A stretch of 64,000 bases of DNA from Theocolax elegans. Its lineage: Eukaryota > Arthropoda > Insecta > Hymenoptera > Cerocephalidae. A model generated the notes under the pieces. That model made no database searches. It was not told where the DNA came from and worked only from the letters and a program-made list of their open reading frames with translations. Location of the stretch: assembly GCA_026168455.1 (NCBI GenBank), contig CM047431.1, positions 50,652,029 to 50,716,028 on the forward strand, read 5' to 3'. Below are positions 1 to 11,807 of this stretch, one piece after another; positions within the stretch are counted from its first letter, which is position 1, and each line of letters opens with the position of its first letter. The position numbers and the translations under genes were made by a program.

Positions 1-236
1 ACACTCGATGCGGCGACCAACCGACACTCGGAGTGCCGCGTAACGTTTTGAACGTCTTGGTTTTTAAATTTGACGTGTTCAACGAGACGCGATCGCATTG
101 TAGTTTTTTTGTATCCGGATTTACATTACCGGACGATTTTGTAATTGAGAATAGACATAGATCCAGTGTACCGGTTAGTCGATTTATAACCGTCGAGAAC
201 GCGATACCCCGAACCAAGTAGTAGTACGTATACGGA
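1..236 (+). other. Open frame running in from the window edge, unassigned
   Basis: The third forward frame is open from the left edge of the window to a TAG at about 219-221, giving roughly 72 residues with no family I recognise and no recognisable motif. It could be the C-terminal end of a terminal exon of a gene lying to the left. An AATAAA at 351-356 would then be a plausible polyadenylation signal about 130 bp after the stop. It could equally be chance, since this stretch is less AT-rich than its surroundings. I cannot choose without the flanking sequence. Confidence 0.13.
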
Positions 237-2100
237 ATATTGACATTCGTTTGAAAGATTTATTTGATATTTCATCATTTTTATTCGAGGCACGTGAGTA
301 TATTGGATTTTATTTTCTGCCTGAGAAATATATAACTGTCAATGTAAGAAAATAAATCTATCATTTCTCACTCGAAAAATTGGTATTTTATTCACCGGAT
401 GACACGTTCGTTATCGTTATACTTGATCTTAAAAAAAAAAAACCTAAAAATTTAAACTCTTCGCTGAACGGGATGGAATAAAATTTTGGATCCCGCGTGA
501 CTCGACGCAAAATTCCATCAGGTCGTTCATTTCCCTACAACACAACGTAGACGGTCCAGGTATATATATATACCGAATCCATCGCGTGGGAGTGGGATAG
601 AGATAGAGAACGAGCGCACCGCTCGTGTGTCAGAGGGAAAAAATGCCAGGTTATCCGAACGCGGAAACGAGGCTCGCTCGCGAGAGATGAAGAAGAGGGA
701 GAGAGAGAGACTTGGTCGATAGGTGAAAGCGATAAAAGGACGGAGAGTCGGATTCTTCGGGATCGAGCAGCTGATCGCGCCGTGGATATATAATGGCCTA
801 ACCGGCAGTCAAGATTTGTTGAAAAAATTTATGTTTATCGGAATAATTATTTATTTAATTAATTTTTTTATATTATATATTCTCGACATCGAAATCCAAG
901 ACGTTCTTTGCGTGAGAATTTTACGGTTAGTTCGAAAATAAAAAGCCGGTGTCCGACGAAAGATAATTAACAATTAAGGTATACGGTAATCCATCTTAGT
1001 TAGAGAAACAATTAATTGTTCCCGGGGATATTGTATAGCTCGGCAAAACGTAACCGTCATCACAACCAAGCATTTTAGCTTGCGCGATACCATCGCTAAC
1101 CGTACAATCATTTTCTTCATTCCTAATCGAAAAGTACACGCTTCGACAACACTGGGAAATATTGCAGACGTCTTTTTTTTCTCCCTCTCCTTCTCTCTGC
1201 TTCTTGCAACATTGTCGTAAATTATTTCGCTCGAGTGATTTGATATAGACATTTTTTTATTACTATTAATCGTACACTTATTGTTATATATATGTATATG
1301 TATATATATATATATTTTTTTTTTGCAAAAACGTGTAAAAGAAATAGTATTAATAATATAAAATATTGTATAAAGTTGACAATTATTGTTTGCGTGGAGG
1401 TAAGAGACATCGGATCGATAAAGATATAGCATACTTGAGATTTTTTACGCTTGTCATTTCTATATTTATAAATTGCATTCATGCTTGATTAATTGCTCTG
1501 TAAAAGGCCACGTTGGTATTTACCGCTTACTCGTGGTTCCAATCGATTTTTGTAAGTAGATATCTCAGCTTGTTACTTAACTGAATACATAAATTAGAAA
1601 AAAAATAATCACACACGTCAAAATTGTCATTTGGCACAAGTAAAAAAAAACAGTATATCATAGTATTATTATTCGGTTAAATATTCTTGTTATACGAAAA
1701 TTGTGTAGGAATGTGAAAGACAAATATTATTTCAGTTTGACAAGGTGCTCGTACCCGAGGAAACTAGACGGGAAATTTCTCTGAATATTCAGAAAATTTA
1801 AGTAAATGTTTCAGATTCCACGGTTTAAAATTCCACGGTTTATCAAAGCTCATCGGAGCTGACGTTAAACTTATACGAGTGCAATCTTCGACCATTAGGA
1901 AGCCAACGATATCGATATTTCCAAAATGAAAAAAAAAATTTGTCGAGTGGAAGAAATACTAAATTTGGAATGAAAATATAAAATAGTGGGAGCAAACCAT
2001 GAACTCGCGATTGACAAGGCACACGAACCTCGGAAATTTACCATTCTTGTCGTTAAATCAACACTCGGAACGGACAATTTTCACGGGAACGGCAAACTCT
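237..2100. other. Non-coding stretch, no gene seen
   Basis: Mostly AT-rich DNA with no credible coding region. It holds an AATAAA at 351-356, a TATA-like run near 560-571 followed by a GC-richer, purine-rich segment (about 585-735, GA repeats) that looks promoter-like, and short TA and T tracts near 1290-1325. Longer reading frames here are low complexity (Ile/Tyr/Lys/Arg runs) and were not annotated. Confidence 0.5.
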
Positions 2101-2560
2101 TTTTCCCTTTTTTTGTCTTTCCCTCCTCCTCCTCCGGCTTCTTAAAAAGAAAAAAATGTGAGCGCTCGCTCGCTCGCTCGCTCGGGGATTGGCCTTCTGG
2201 CATTGCGACACTGGCGGCGCTCTCGCTCCGGGACGGTTCGCGGAAGCGCGGGTTCGGGCAACTCGGCGAATACGGCGAATCGGCCGACGTCCGCGGCCAG
2301 AAAGAGAGAGGGGCCCCTTGCACGTGCTCCCGGGCAGACAGAGACGGAGATGGCGAGCCGGCTTCGCGCAACTGTTGCTCGCTCGCTCGCTATATAGCGC
2401 GGCGCGCGCGCGCGCCTCGTCGAGTCGTCGGTGCCCCGTTCGCAGGCTGCGCCTACAATACCCGTTCCGAATTTATTCCTCGGGTTCTCGGTAGTACCGA
2501 ACCGAACGCGCGCGCTCTCTCTTTCTCTCTCTCTCTCTCGGTATACATATATATATATAC
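2101..2560 (+). promoter_or_regulatory. GC/CpG-rich island with TATA box, candidate promoter
   Basis: A sharp GC-rich island in AT-rich DNA, with (GCTC)n/(CTCG)n repeats at about 2158-2185 and 2376-2390, a CG-repeat block at 2400-2416, and a TATATAG motif at 2391-2397. It ends in a CT repeat near 2515-2540. TATA followed by a CpG-rich stretch is consistent with a plus-strand promoter. The nearest plus-strand gene downstream is the SOCS gene, whose first coding exon begins with an acceptor at 12877, so an upstream non-coding exon exists somewhere. Whether it starts here is inference. Confidence 0.3.
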
Positions 2561-2700
2561 ACTCCCGTTTTGGCAGTCGATTTTTCGACCGACCGTTTAA
2601 AATATCCCTTTATCCTAGGAATTCTGTTTATTTATTGGCGATCGACTCAACTTTTCAGCTTATACTTTTGCCAGACGCAGATGAGAGAGAGAAAGAGAGA

Positions 2701-5300
2701 AGTGTCTCAGAGATATAAGCTATTAATAACTGCTCCGCAATTAGTTATGTATTGTTAATAACTATTTTAGGTCGTGTGTTCGATCATCCTCCACCCAGGA
2801 TTTTATGACGAATTTAAACTACAGTCGTTTATTTAGAAACAGATTAATGATAAAATACGTACCACCTACGTCCATGCAGTAATTTATATCTCTTTAGAAA
2901 TGATGATTAATCGTTTAGTAGCTCGCTAATTGTATACAAACGAATAAATTAATTTCTCTTACTTTTGTGTGAAAATGCACCTTGAACGCAACCTTACTTA
3001 CCACAGTACCTATATACTAAATTATATATTGGCAAAAAATATAGGAGATTTACACCTTTTCTCTCTCTCATACCCAAAACGTAGCTATATATATAAGTAT
3101 TTAAACGTTTGGAATATTAAGGGACGTCGGACTCAGAAAACGATTATTTGTAGTATTTTTTTATAAACAAATGAATTAATTTTTTAAAAAAATCCTTAAC
3201 GTCATTCCCATAGGCATGTTTTAATCAGTATTCTCAAATTTTTTCAGATTTTTAAATTTGTAATTTATTTTTGATTTTTGCGTTGAAAATTCATGCCTTT
3301 TTAGACCAATAATTACCGACCAAAAATTGTTTATTCCATTATTAACAACAAATTTATTTTTTCTTAAAAAATCCAAACGTCATGCCCTTGCTTTTGTTTT
3401 AAACTACCGATATGAATTTTGTTCAGATTTTTAATTCAATATTTCCAAGATAATTTTTATGTTGAAAGGTGTAGATCCCTGCAATTTGGGCCCGACATCC
3501 CGTTAACTAGGACTCTCGCTGATACTATCGGAGATACGTAAATAAATAATTATTGGCGGAGTGTCGAGATGTGTATGATTATACCTATGCGTGATCGATC
3601 ATAGATAAAAGTTAATTTGTTTATAGTTGTTTCATATTAAATAAAAATTATGAAATTGTTATGAAACGATAAGGAAAATGTAAATCGAAAAGTGTAAAAT
3701 CACTCCGTCACTGGCAACGTTATTGTAGACGAAGCCTAACAAAGTGCTACTGTGTTTCTGTATCGCCTACGCGAGGTCGAGTACTTTGTTATTTCACTTT
3801 ACGTTTATATATATACATTCGATACAGCATATTTTAATATTATAATCAAGGCTTTATTCACCCGCGAATATGCAACTCAAATATTGTTCTTTGTGTGCAT
3901 ATACGTGTTTGAAAGATCGACAATTGCCCAATTGGTCGACCGAAAAAAGAAAAAAGGAATATTTCGAGGAAGAATTTACTTTTCAAAACGTGTAATACTC
4001 GCACATTGTTAAATTTCGTTGTTTGCCAAAAATTGATTTTGAAAAAATTTCTTTTTTTATTTTTTACATTTCGCCAGGCCGCCGGTGCGTTGAATGCCAC
4101 GTTTTCTTTGTCCGTGAGGTATGCCTTTGTTGCTCCTCTCTCTCTCGCTCGCTCGCTCGCTCCTGGCGCTCGACCGAATTCAAGCGAGTTACGACTTCTG
4201 CAAAGTCGAAAGTTTCGAGGAAAGATTTTCTCATTGATTTCCGCTTGCTCGCTCCTCCTGCTACTGTGTATATATACACGAACCTGGCCACTCTCCGTGG
4301 AAATTTAGAGAAGGAAAAAATGCGTGCGTTACGAAATTGGGACAACGCGACGAATGTTCTTTTTTATCGTTATTATAGGTATATGCTTTTTTCAATCTGG
4401 TATATCGTTTTACTACTTGTTTTATAAAACGATTCGAGACTATACATGATTTACTGTTTAATTTGTTTTTCATGTAAAATTGGTCAATGTTAATTGAATG
4501 TTAATTTTATGTAAAATAAACCGATCGAGTATATTAAATTAATTGTATTATAATATACAATCGCATGATGAGTTTAGTAATTTAAATCGAAAAGAAATTT
4601 CATTTTAATAATATTATCAGTGATCAAACTATATTCCATGAAATGTTATTATCAATCCATGTACCTACCATTTCTGGATCATTATCTATACGTAAATCTT
4701 TCGATTTCGATTATCGCGCGATTCGTAACGTGTAAAACAGTATTATTAATAATTAAACTCGGCGATTCCGAGTATCGCAGTAACCTCCGATCGGCGATCG
4801 ATATTCCAAATTCCAAATCGATCGCGTTCGAAGTTAATTTAATTAAAAATAAACACGGTAACAATGTAACGGAAAAAAAAAAAAATATAAGTTAGAAAAA
4901 CTAACCTCCAGTATATCCGATCGGTATACATAACAGCAATTATTATAAAACGATTTGCGCGTTAAACGCCAAGGCCATTCGCGCTTTCCCCTTCCGTTAC
5001 GTAAAAAGAAGAAAAAAAGATAAGGATAAGAAGGAAGAAAAAAGAAAATTCGTTAAAACTCGTTTTAGGTTAGGTCAAATCGCGAAAGTTATTTTACCTC
5101 TCTCGAGGCCTATATATACCCACAGGTATGTAGCGACTAGCGTGTGTAGTTGCGCGCCCCGAATCAGCAAGGATCTTTCATAAAAATCCAACGAAGGCCT
5201 GTGCAACCAGTTGCTCGTCGGGAAAATTAGGTTAGGTCGCCTCGTAACGTATACGTGCACGCGCGCGTCTACACACACGATGTTCAGAATGAACGAGAGT

Positions 5301-5352
<52 letters not shown>
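2701..5352. repeat. Tandem segmental duplication A, copy 1 (about 2.65 kb)
   Basis: This segment is repeated almost base for base at 5353-7966 (offset about 2652). Matching landmarks are the AGTGTCTCAGAGATATAAGC start (2701 and 5353), GCCAAAAATTGATTTTGAAA (about 4024 and 6670), and a long GA repeat at the end (5301-5352 and about 7940-7966). Differences are mostly single-base homopolymer changes with a few substitutions. Both ends lie in (GA)n, which suggests microsatellite-mediated unequal exchange or slippage. The unit contains no convincing gene; the open frames in it overlap on both strands and break between copies. Confidence 0.9.
5111..5127 (+). promoter_or_regulatory. TATA box next to splice-donor-like CAG|GTATGT (three copies)
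   Basis: TATATATA at 5111-5118 inside GAGGCCTATATATACC, followed 8 bp later by CAG|GTATGT, a strong donor-like match (GT at 5126). The same arrangement is kept in the duplicated copies (TATATATA at 7747-7754 and 9467-9474; GT at 7761 and 9482). It could be a core promoter. The donor-like match is too close to the TATA box to serve the same transcript, so at most one reading is right. Confidence 0.25.
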
Positions 5353-5355
<3 letters not shown>

Positions 5356-7966
5356 GTCTCAGAGATATAAGCTATTAATAACTGCTCCGCAATTAGTTAT
5401 GTATTGTTAAACTATTTTAGGTCGTGTGTTCGATCATCCTCCACCCAGGATTTTATGACGAATTTAAACTACAGTCGTTTATTTAGAAACAGATTAATGA
5501 TAAAATACGTACCCACCTACGGTCCATGCAGTAATTTATATCTCTTTAGAAATGATGATTAATCGTTTAGTAGCTCGCTAATTGTATACAAACGAATAAA
5601 TTAATTTCTCTTACTTTTGTGCGAAAATGCACTTTGAACGCAACCTTACTTACCACAGTACCTATATACTAAATTATATATTGGCAAAAAATATAGGAGA
5701 TTTACACCTTTCTCTCTCTCTCTCTCATACCCAAAAACGTAGCTATATATAAGTATTTAAACGTTTGGAATATTAAGGGACGTCGGACTCAGAAAACGAT
5801 TATTTGTAGTATTTTTTTATAAACAAAGAATTAATTTTTTAAAAAATCCTTTAACGTCATTCCCATAGGCATGTTTAATCAGTATTCTCAAATTTTTTCA
5901 GATTTTTAAATTTGTAATTTATTTTGATTTTTGCGTTGAAAATTCATGCCTTTTTAGACCAATAATTACCGACCAAAATTGTTTATTCCATTATTATAAC
6001 AAATTTATTTTTTCTTAAAAAATCCAAACGTCATGCCCTTGCTTTTGTTTTAAACTACCGATATGAATTTTGTTCAGATTTTTAATTCAATATTTCCAAG
6101 ATAATTTTTATGTTGAAAGGTGTAGATCCCTGCAATTTGGGCCCGACATCCCGTTAACTAGGACTCTCGCTGATACTATCGGAGATACGTAAATAAATAA
6201 TTATTGGCGGAGTGTCGAGATGTGTATGATTATACCTATGCGTGATCGATCATAGATAAAAGTTAATTTGTTTATAGTTGTTTCATATTAAATAAAATTA
6301 TGAAATTATTATGAAACGATAAGGAAAATGTAAATCGAAAAGTGTAAAATCACTCCGTCACTGGCAACGTAATTGTAGACGAAGCCTAACAAAGTGCTAC
6401 TGTGTTTCTGTATCGCCTACGCGAGGTCGAGTACTTTGTTATTTCACTTTACGTTTATATATATACATTCGATACAGCATATTTAATATTATAATCAAGG
6501 CTTTATTCACCCGCGAATATGCAACTCAAATATTGTTCTTTGTGGCATATACGTGTTTGAAAGATCGACAATTGCCCAATTGGTCGACCGAAAAAGAAAA
6601 AAGGAATATTTCGAGGAAGAATTTACTTTTCAAAACGTGTAATACTCGCACATTGTTAATTTCGTTGTTTGCCAAAAATTGATTTTGAAAAAATTTCTTT
6701 TTTTATTTTTTACATTTCGCCAGGCCGCCGGTGCGTTGAATGCCACGTTTTCTTTGTCCGTGAGGTATGCCTTTGTTGCTCCTCTCTCTCTCGCTCGCTC
6801 GCTCCTGGCGCTCGACCGAATTCAAGCGAGTTACGACTTCTGCAAAGTCGAAAGTTTCGAGGAAAGATTTTCTCATTGATTTCCGCTTGCTCGCTCCTCC
6901 TGCTACTGTGTATATACACGAACCTGGCCACTCTCCGTGGAAATTTAGAGAAGGAAAAAATGCGTGCGTTACGAAATTGGGACAACGCGACGAATGTTCT
7001 TTTTTATCGTTATTATAGGTATATGCTTTTTTCAATCTGGTACATCGTTTACTACTTGTTTTATAAAACGATTCGAGACTATACATGATTTATTGTTTAA
7101 TTTGTTTTTCATGTAAAATTGGTCAATGTTAATTGAATGTTAATTTTATGTAAAATAAACCGATCGAGTATTAAATTAATTGTATTATAATATACAATCG
7201 CATGATGAGTTTAGTAATTTAAATCGAAAGAAATTTCATTTTAATAATATTATCAGTGATCAAACTATATTCCATGAAATGTTATTATCAATCCATGTAC
7301 CTACCATTTCTGGATCATTATCTATACGTAAATCTTTCGATTTCGATTATCGCGCGATTCGTAACGCGTAAAACAGTATTATTAATAATTAAACTCGGCG
7401 ATTCCGAGTATCGCAGTAACCTCCGATCGGCGATCGATATTCCAAATTCCAAATTGATCGCGTTCGAAGTTAATTTAATTAAAAATAAACACGGTAACAA
7501 TGTAACGGAAAAAAAAATAAATATAAGTTAGAAAAACTAACCTCCAGTATATCCGATCGGTATACATAACAGCAATTATTATAAAACGATTTGCGCGTTA
7601 AACGCCAAGGCCATTCGCGCTTTCCCCTTCCGTTACGTAAAAAGAAGAAAAAAAGATAAGGATAAGAAGGAAGAAAAAAGAAAATTCGTTAAAACTCGTT
7701 TTAGGTTAGGTCAAATCGCGAAAGTTATTTTACCTCTCTCGAGGCCTATATATACCCACAGGTATGTAGCGACTAGCGTGTGTAGTTGCGCGCCCCGAAT
7801 CAGCAAGGATCTTTCATAAAAATCCAACGAAGGCCTGTGCAACCAGTTGCTCGTCGGGAAAATTAGGTTAGGTCGCCTCGTAACGTATACGTGCACGCGC
7901 GCGTCTACACACACGATGTTCAGAATGAACGAGAGTCACAGAGAGAGAGAGAGAGAGAGAGAGAGA
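5353..7966. repeat. Tandem segmental duplication A, copy 2
   Basis: Second copy of the 2.65-kb unit that starts at 2701. It is slightly shorter, mainly through a shorter CTCG repeat near 6785-6800 (about four CTCG units fewer than at 4140-4162), a shorter terminal GA tract and scattered homopolymer differences. From about 6801 onward it also takes part in the second, overlapping duplication, so its right part is present three times in the window (about 4150-5310, 6801-7945 and 8523-9680). Confidence 0.9.
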
Positions 7967-8522
7967 ATAACAGAACGAGCGCAATACGTACAACGAGGAG
8001 TTTGTCGTTATCCGCGCGCCTTTCGATTTTCCCTCCCTCGAAACCGGCGGCGGGCATTTTCGAGGAAGTCTCGGCTCTACCGCGACGCGAGATAATTAGA
8101 CTGTAATTGGCTATTCTTAGACGCGACTCTCATTTTTTTTACTTCTCTCTCTCTCTCTGTCTCTGTCCTCCGTAGTCGACTATTTCTTTTTCTTCTCGTA
8201 GTTCAGTTTTTCTCGGGTATTTTACGCGCGACGAAACAAGTAAAATGTGTATCTAGGTGGGACACCCTTTTCTTTGAGTTATAGGTTAAGCTACGATTAT
8301 CCCTTTGTTTTCTCGAAAACGCGTTGTATCCTCATTTCTTCTAAAGAAACAAGGCGTATAAACGGTGGCCGTTTATTTATCCATATTTTCATTTCTATTT
8401 TTGGAGGTTTATATATATGTCAAACGTTTCCTTCCTTTCGTCCCGTCGAACTTTTACATTGCGTTCAAGTGCTCGGTTTTTTTTGTACATCGTCGTCCGA
8501 AGTCGCTTTCTCGCGGTCGCTC
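6801..8522. repeat. Tandem segmental duplication B, copy 1 (about 1.72 kb)
   Basis: This unit recurs at 8523-10248 with an offset of about 1722. It starts in the CTCG-type repeat just before GCTCCTGGCGCTCGACCG and ends at another CTCG-type repeat (GGTCGCTCGCTC, about 8515-8523), so the junction again sits in simple sequence. It fuses the right half of duplication unit A with about 555 bp of sequence (7967-8522) that occurs only in the B copies. Confidence 0.88.
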
Positions 8523-9655
8523 GCTCCTGGCGCTCGACCGAATTCAAGCGAGTTACGACTTCTGCAAAGTCGAAAGTTTCGAGGAAAGATTTTCTCATTG
8601 ATTTCCGCTTGCTCGCTCCTCCTGCTACTGTATATACACGAACCTGGCCACTCTCCGTGGAAATTTAGAGAAGGAAAAAATGCGTGCGTTACGAAATTGG
8701 GACAACGCGACGAATGTTCTTTTTTATCGTTTATAGGTATATGCTTTTTTCAATCTGGTACATCGTTTACTACTTGTTTTATAAAACGATTCGAGACTAT
8801 ACATGATTTATTGTTTAATTTGTTTTTCATGTAAAATTGGTCAATGTTAATTGAATGTTAATTTTATGTAAAATAAACCGATCGAGAGTATTAAATTAAT
8901 TGTATTATAATATACAATCGCATGATGAGTTTAGTAATTTAAATCGAAAGAAATTTCATTTTAATAATATTATCAGTGATCAAACTATATCCATGAAATG
9001 TTATTATCAATCCATGTACCTACCATTTCTGGATCATTATCTATACGTAAATCTTTCGATTTTGATTATCGCGCGATTCGTAACGCGTTAAAACAGTATT
9101 ATTAATAATTAAACTCGGCGATTTCCGAGTATCGCAGTAACCTCCGATCGGCGATCGATATTCCAAATTCCAAATCGATCGCGTTCGAAGTTAATTTAAT
9201 TAAAATAAACACGGTAACAATGTAACGGAAAAAAAAAATAAATATAAGTTAGAAAAACTAACCTCCAGTATATCCGATCGGTATACATAACAGCAATTAT
9301 TATAAAACGATTTGCGCGTTAAACGCCAAGGCCACTCGCGTTTTCCCCTTCCGTTACGTAAAAAGAAGAAAAAGATAAGGATAAGAAGGAAGAAAAAAGA
9401 AAATTCGTTAAAAACTCGTTTTAGGTTAGGTCAAATCGCGAAAGTTATTTTACCTCTCTCGAGGCCTATATATACCCACAGGTATGTAGCGACTAGCGTG
9501 TGTAGTTGCGCGCCCCGAATCAGCAAGGATCTTTCATAAAATCCAACGAAGGCCTGTGCAACCAGTTGCTCGTCGGGAAAATTAGGTTAGGTCGCCTCGT
9601 AACGTATACGTGCACGCGCGCGTCTACACACACGATGTTCAGAATGAACGAGAGT

Positions 9656-9690
<35 letters not shown>

Positions 9691-10248
9691 ACAGAACGAG
9701 CGCAATACGTACAACGAGGAGTTTGTCGTTATCCGCGCGCCTTTCGATTTTCCCTCCCTCGAAACCGGCGGCGGGCATTTTCGAGGAAGTCTCGGCTCTA
9801 CCGCGACGCGAGATAATTAGACTGTAATTGGCTATTCTTAGACGCGACTCTCATTTTTTTTACTTCTCTCTCTCTCTCTCTCTGTCTCTGTCCTCCGTAG
9901 TCGACTATTTCTTTTTCTTCTCGTAGTTCAGTTTTTCTCGGGTATTTTACGCGCGACGAAACAAGTAAAATGTGTATCTAGGTGGGACACCCTTTTCTTT
10001 GAGTTATAGGTTAAGCTACGATTATCCCTTTGTTTTCTCGAAAACGCGTTGTATCCTCATTTCTTCTAAAGAAACAAGGCGTATAAACGGTGGCCGTTTA
10101 TTTATCCATATTTTCATTTCTATTTTTGGAGGTTTATATATATGTCAAACGTTTCCTTCCTTTCGTCCCGTCGAACTTTTACATTGCGTTCAAGTGCTCG
10201 GTTTTTTTTGTACATCGTCGTCCGAAGTCGCTTTCTCGCGGTCGCTCG
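8523..10248. repeat. Tandem segmental duplication B, copy 2
   Basis: Second copy of the 1.72-kb B unit; similarity ends at about 10248, after GGTCGCTCGC. It repeats everything in 6801-8522, including the candidate TATA box (9467-9474), one STAT-type site (9780-9788) and the GA tract (9661-9687). The open frames of copies 1 and 2 change length between copies and are judged non-coding. Confidence 0.88.
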
Positions 10249-11775
10249 CGCCCGTCGTCACTTTCGCAAACCCGAGCAATTAGCGCCACCGTTCATTACG
10301 AGGTTCCTTTTAATTACCGAGCCGAGGTGGATAACATGCCGACGATTTATATACTTCTCTCTCTCTCTCTCTCTCTCTGTCTCTATCCGCCTTGGCTACC
10401 GAGCGAGGATGATGGAAACGAGCCGGCGCGCCCATCAGGTGAAATGCTATATCGAACATAACTACTACCTATTTTTTTTTTTCTTTTGTTATTAATTTCG
10501 AAAGATGCTTGGGAAAGTTTGCAATTATTCGAACGCTTCTCGCAACGCGACGAACTCGTTCATTAGGAGGGAAAAAAATTAGATTGAGAATAACTGATAT
10601 TTATATTTATATATATTCACACACACACCAAGCGGATGAATCGATATATTAATCATGGCAAATAGTACATAATCGTGCAACGCTAACAACGAACGGTGCG
10701 TCGTTTTTTCTTTCCTTCTATCTTTCGATTAAACGTTGCATCATCGCCCGGAGCGATAACGATACTCAAACCTTATAATAATTGCATATAGTAATTTATG
10801 TTATATTATTATTTGTATGTGTAGAAATCGATGAAAACTTAAAATTATGTATTGACTTGAATTTTCTGTATACGTGTGTGTGTATATATATATATATGGA
10901 CAAAAAGTAGTGAGAGAGGAGTGCAGAGGTTAGGTACCCGGGGGCGTATTAACGAGGAGGTTCCCCGAATCTCGTTAAGCGATAAACCGAGCGAGCAAAG
11001 GAGGACGAGGCTCGCGTGCATCGCTTCGCATAATAAATGCAGCCGGACGAATGCCGGACGATTTATCAATGACCCGCGTGGACTCGGTGACATCGAGCTT
11101 AATCACGTTGACCCCTCCACGAAATATTAACGTCTCTCTTTTTTTGTTTATTTCTTTTTTTTTAATAACGTAAAATTTTGCTTTTCGTTGTAATTTATTG
11201 ATTAAATTTTGAGCTATTTTAGGTGTGTGTATACCTCTCTACGTGTACGCACACACAATATCGTCGTTTCATCATTATATGAAAATTCATTAATCACGGA
11301 TCCTTTCCTCGTACCTCGCGTTATTAACAAGGAAAAGAGTCTCATTCATCATTGCGAAATCTCGAAATATACGTATACGATGTCTCCCGCGAAAATGTAA
11401 ATTCCTTAACAAGTTCATTAATTCCTCGTTTTCTAGAAATCTTTGTAATTCCAGCTACACCGTGAACCTAACAAAAAAAAAATGGAGAGAAAAAAAAATG
11501 CCCTGACTCATCGTATATATACAAACACCGATCCATAAATCGTTCGATGAATTCATTAAAAAAAAAAAAAAAAGAAAAAAAAACCTCGCGCAAACCGCAC
11601 ACGTGCAGCCCGCGCTTCGAAAGAGAAACACAACATTTTTCTCGTAAACAATATATTGCATCGAATGCGGAGGGAGGAGGAAGAAAAGGGAAGTCATTAA
11701 TTACACTTCCACGCGTTCTCTTTTTCAATTGTCGTCGAATTGCTGACGAGCCGCGCGCGAAAAAGGAAACAAAAA

Positions 11776-11807
<32 letters not shown>

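Larger units (their letters stand above)
3963..9788. promoter_or_regulatory. Seven copies of a STAT-type site TTCGAGGAA
   Basis: The nonamer TTCGAGGAA, a match to the STAT consensus TTC-N3-GAA, occurs at 3963-3971, 4214-4222, 6610-6618, 6856-6864, 8059-8067, 8578-8586 and 9780-9788. These are three ancestral sites multiplied by the two tandem duplications. SOCS/CIS genes are classical STAT targets in mammals and flies, and this block lies 3-9 kb upstream of a SOCS start codon on the same strand. Function is inference: a six-base consensus turns up by chance about once per 4 kb. Confidence 0.35.

Noticed and set aside
1986..2600. 204-residue open frame (+) across the GC-rich island
   Set aside because: Composition is driven by CG and CT repeats, competing long frames exist in the other frames and on the other strand, and there is no domain. 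Typical of a CpG-rich island.
4006..4427. Open frames of 100-134 residues in duplication A, repeated at 6669-7088
   Set aside because: Frames overlap on both strands, change length or frame between copies because of single-base differences, and show no constraint.
5064..5236. TTAGG-like pairs (GGTTAGGT) suggestive of insect telomere repeats
   Set aside because: Only two units at each place, no array. Repeated only because the block is duplicated.
8247..8834. 195-residue open frame across the duplication B junction
   Set aside because: It spans the junction and is chimeric; the copy at 9972-10283 diverges after the junction. No domain recognised.
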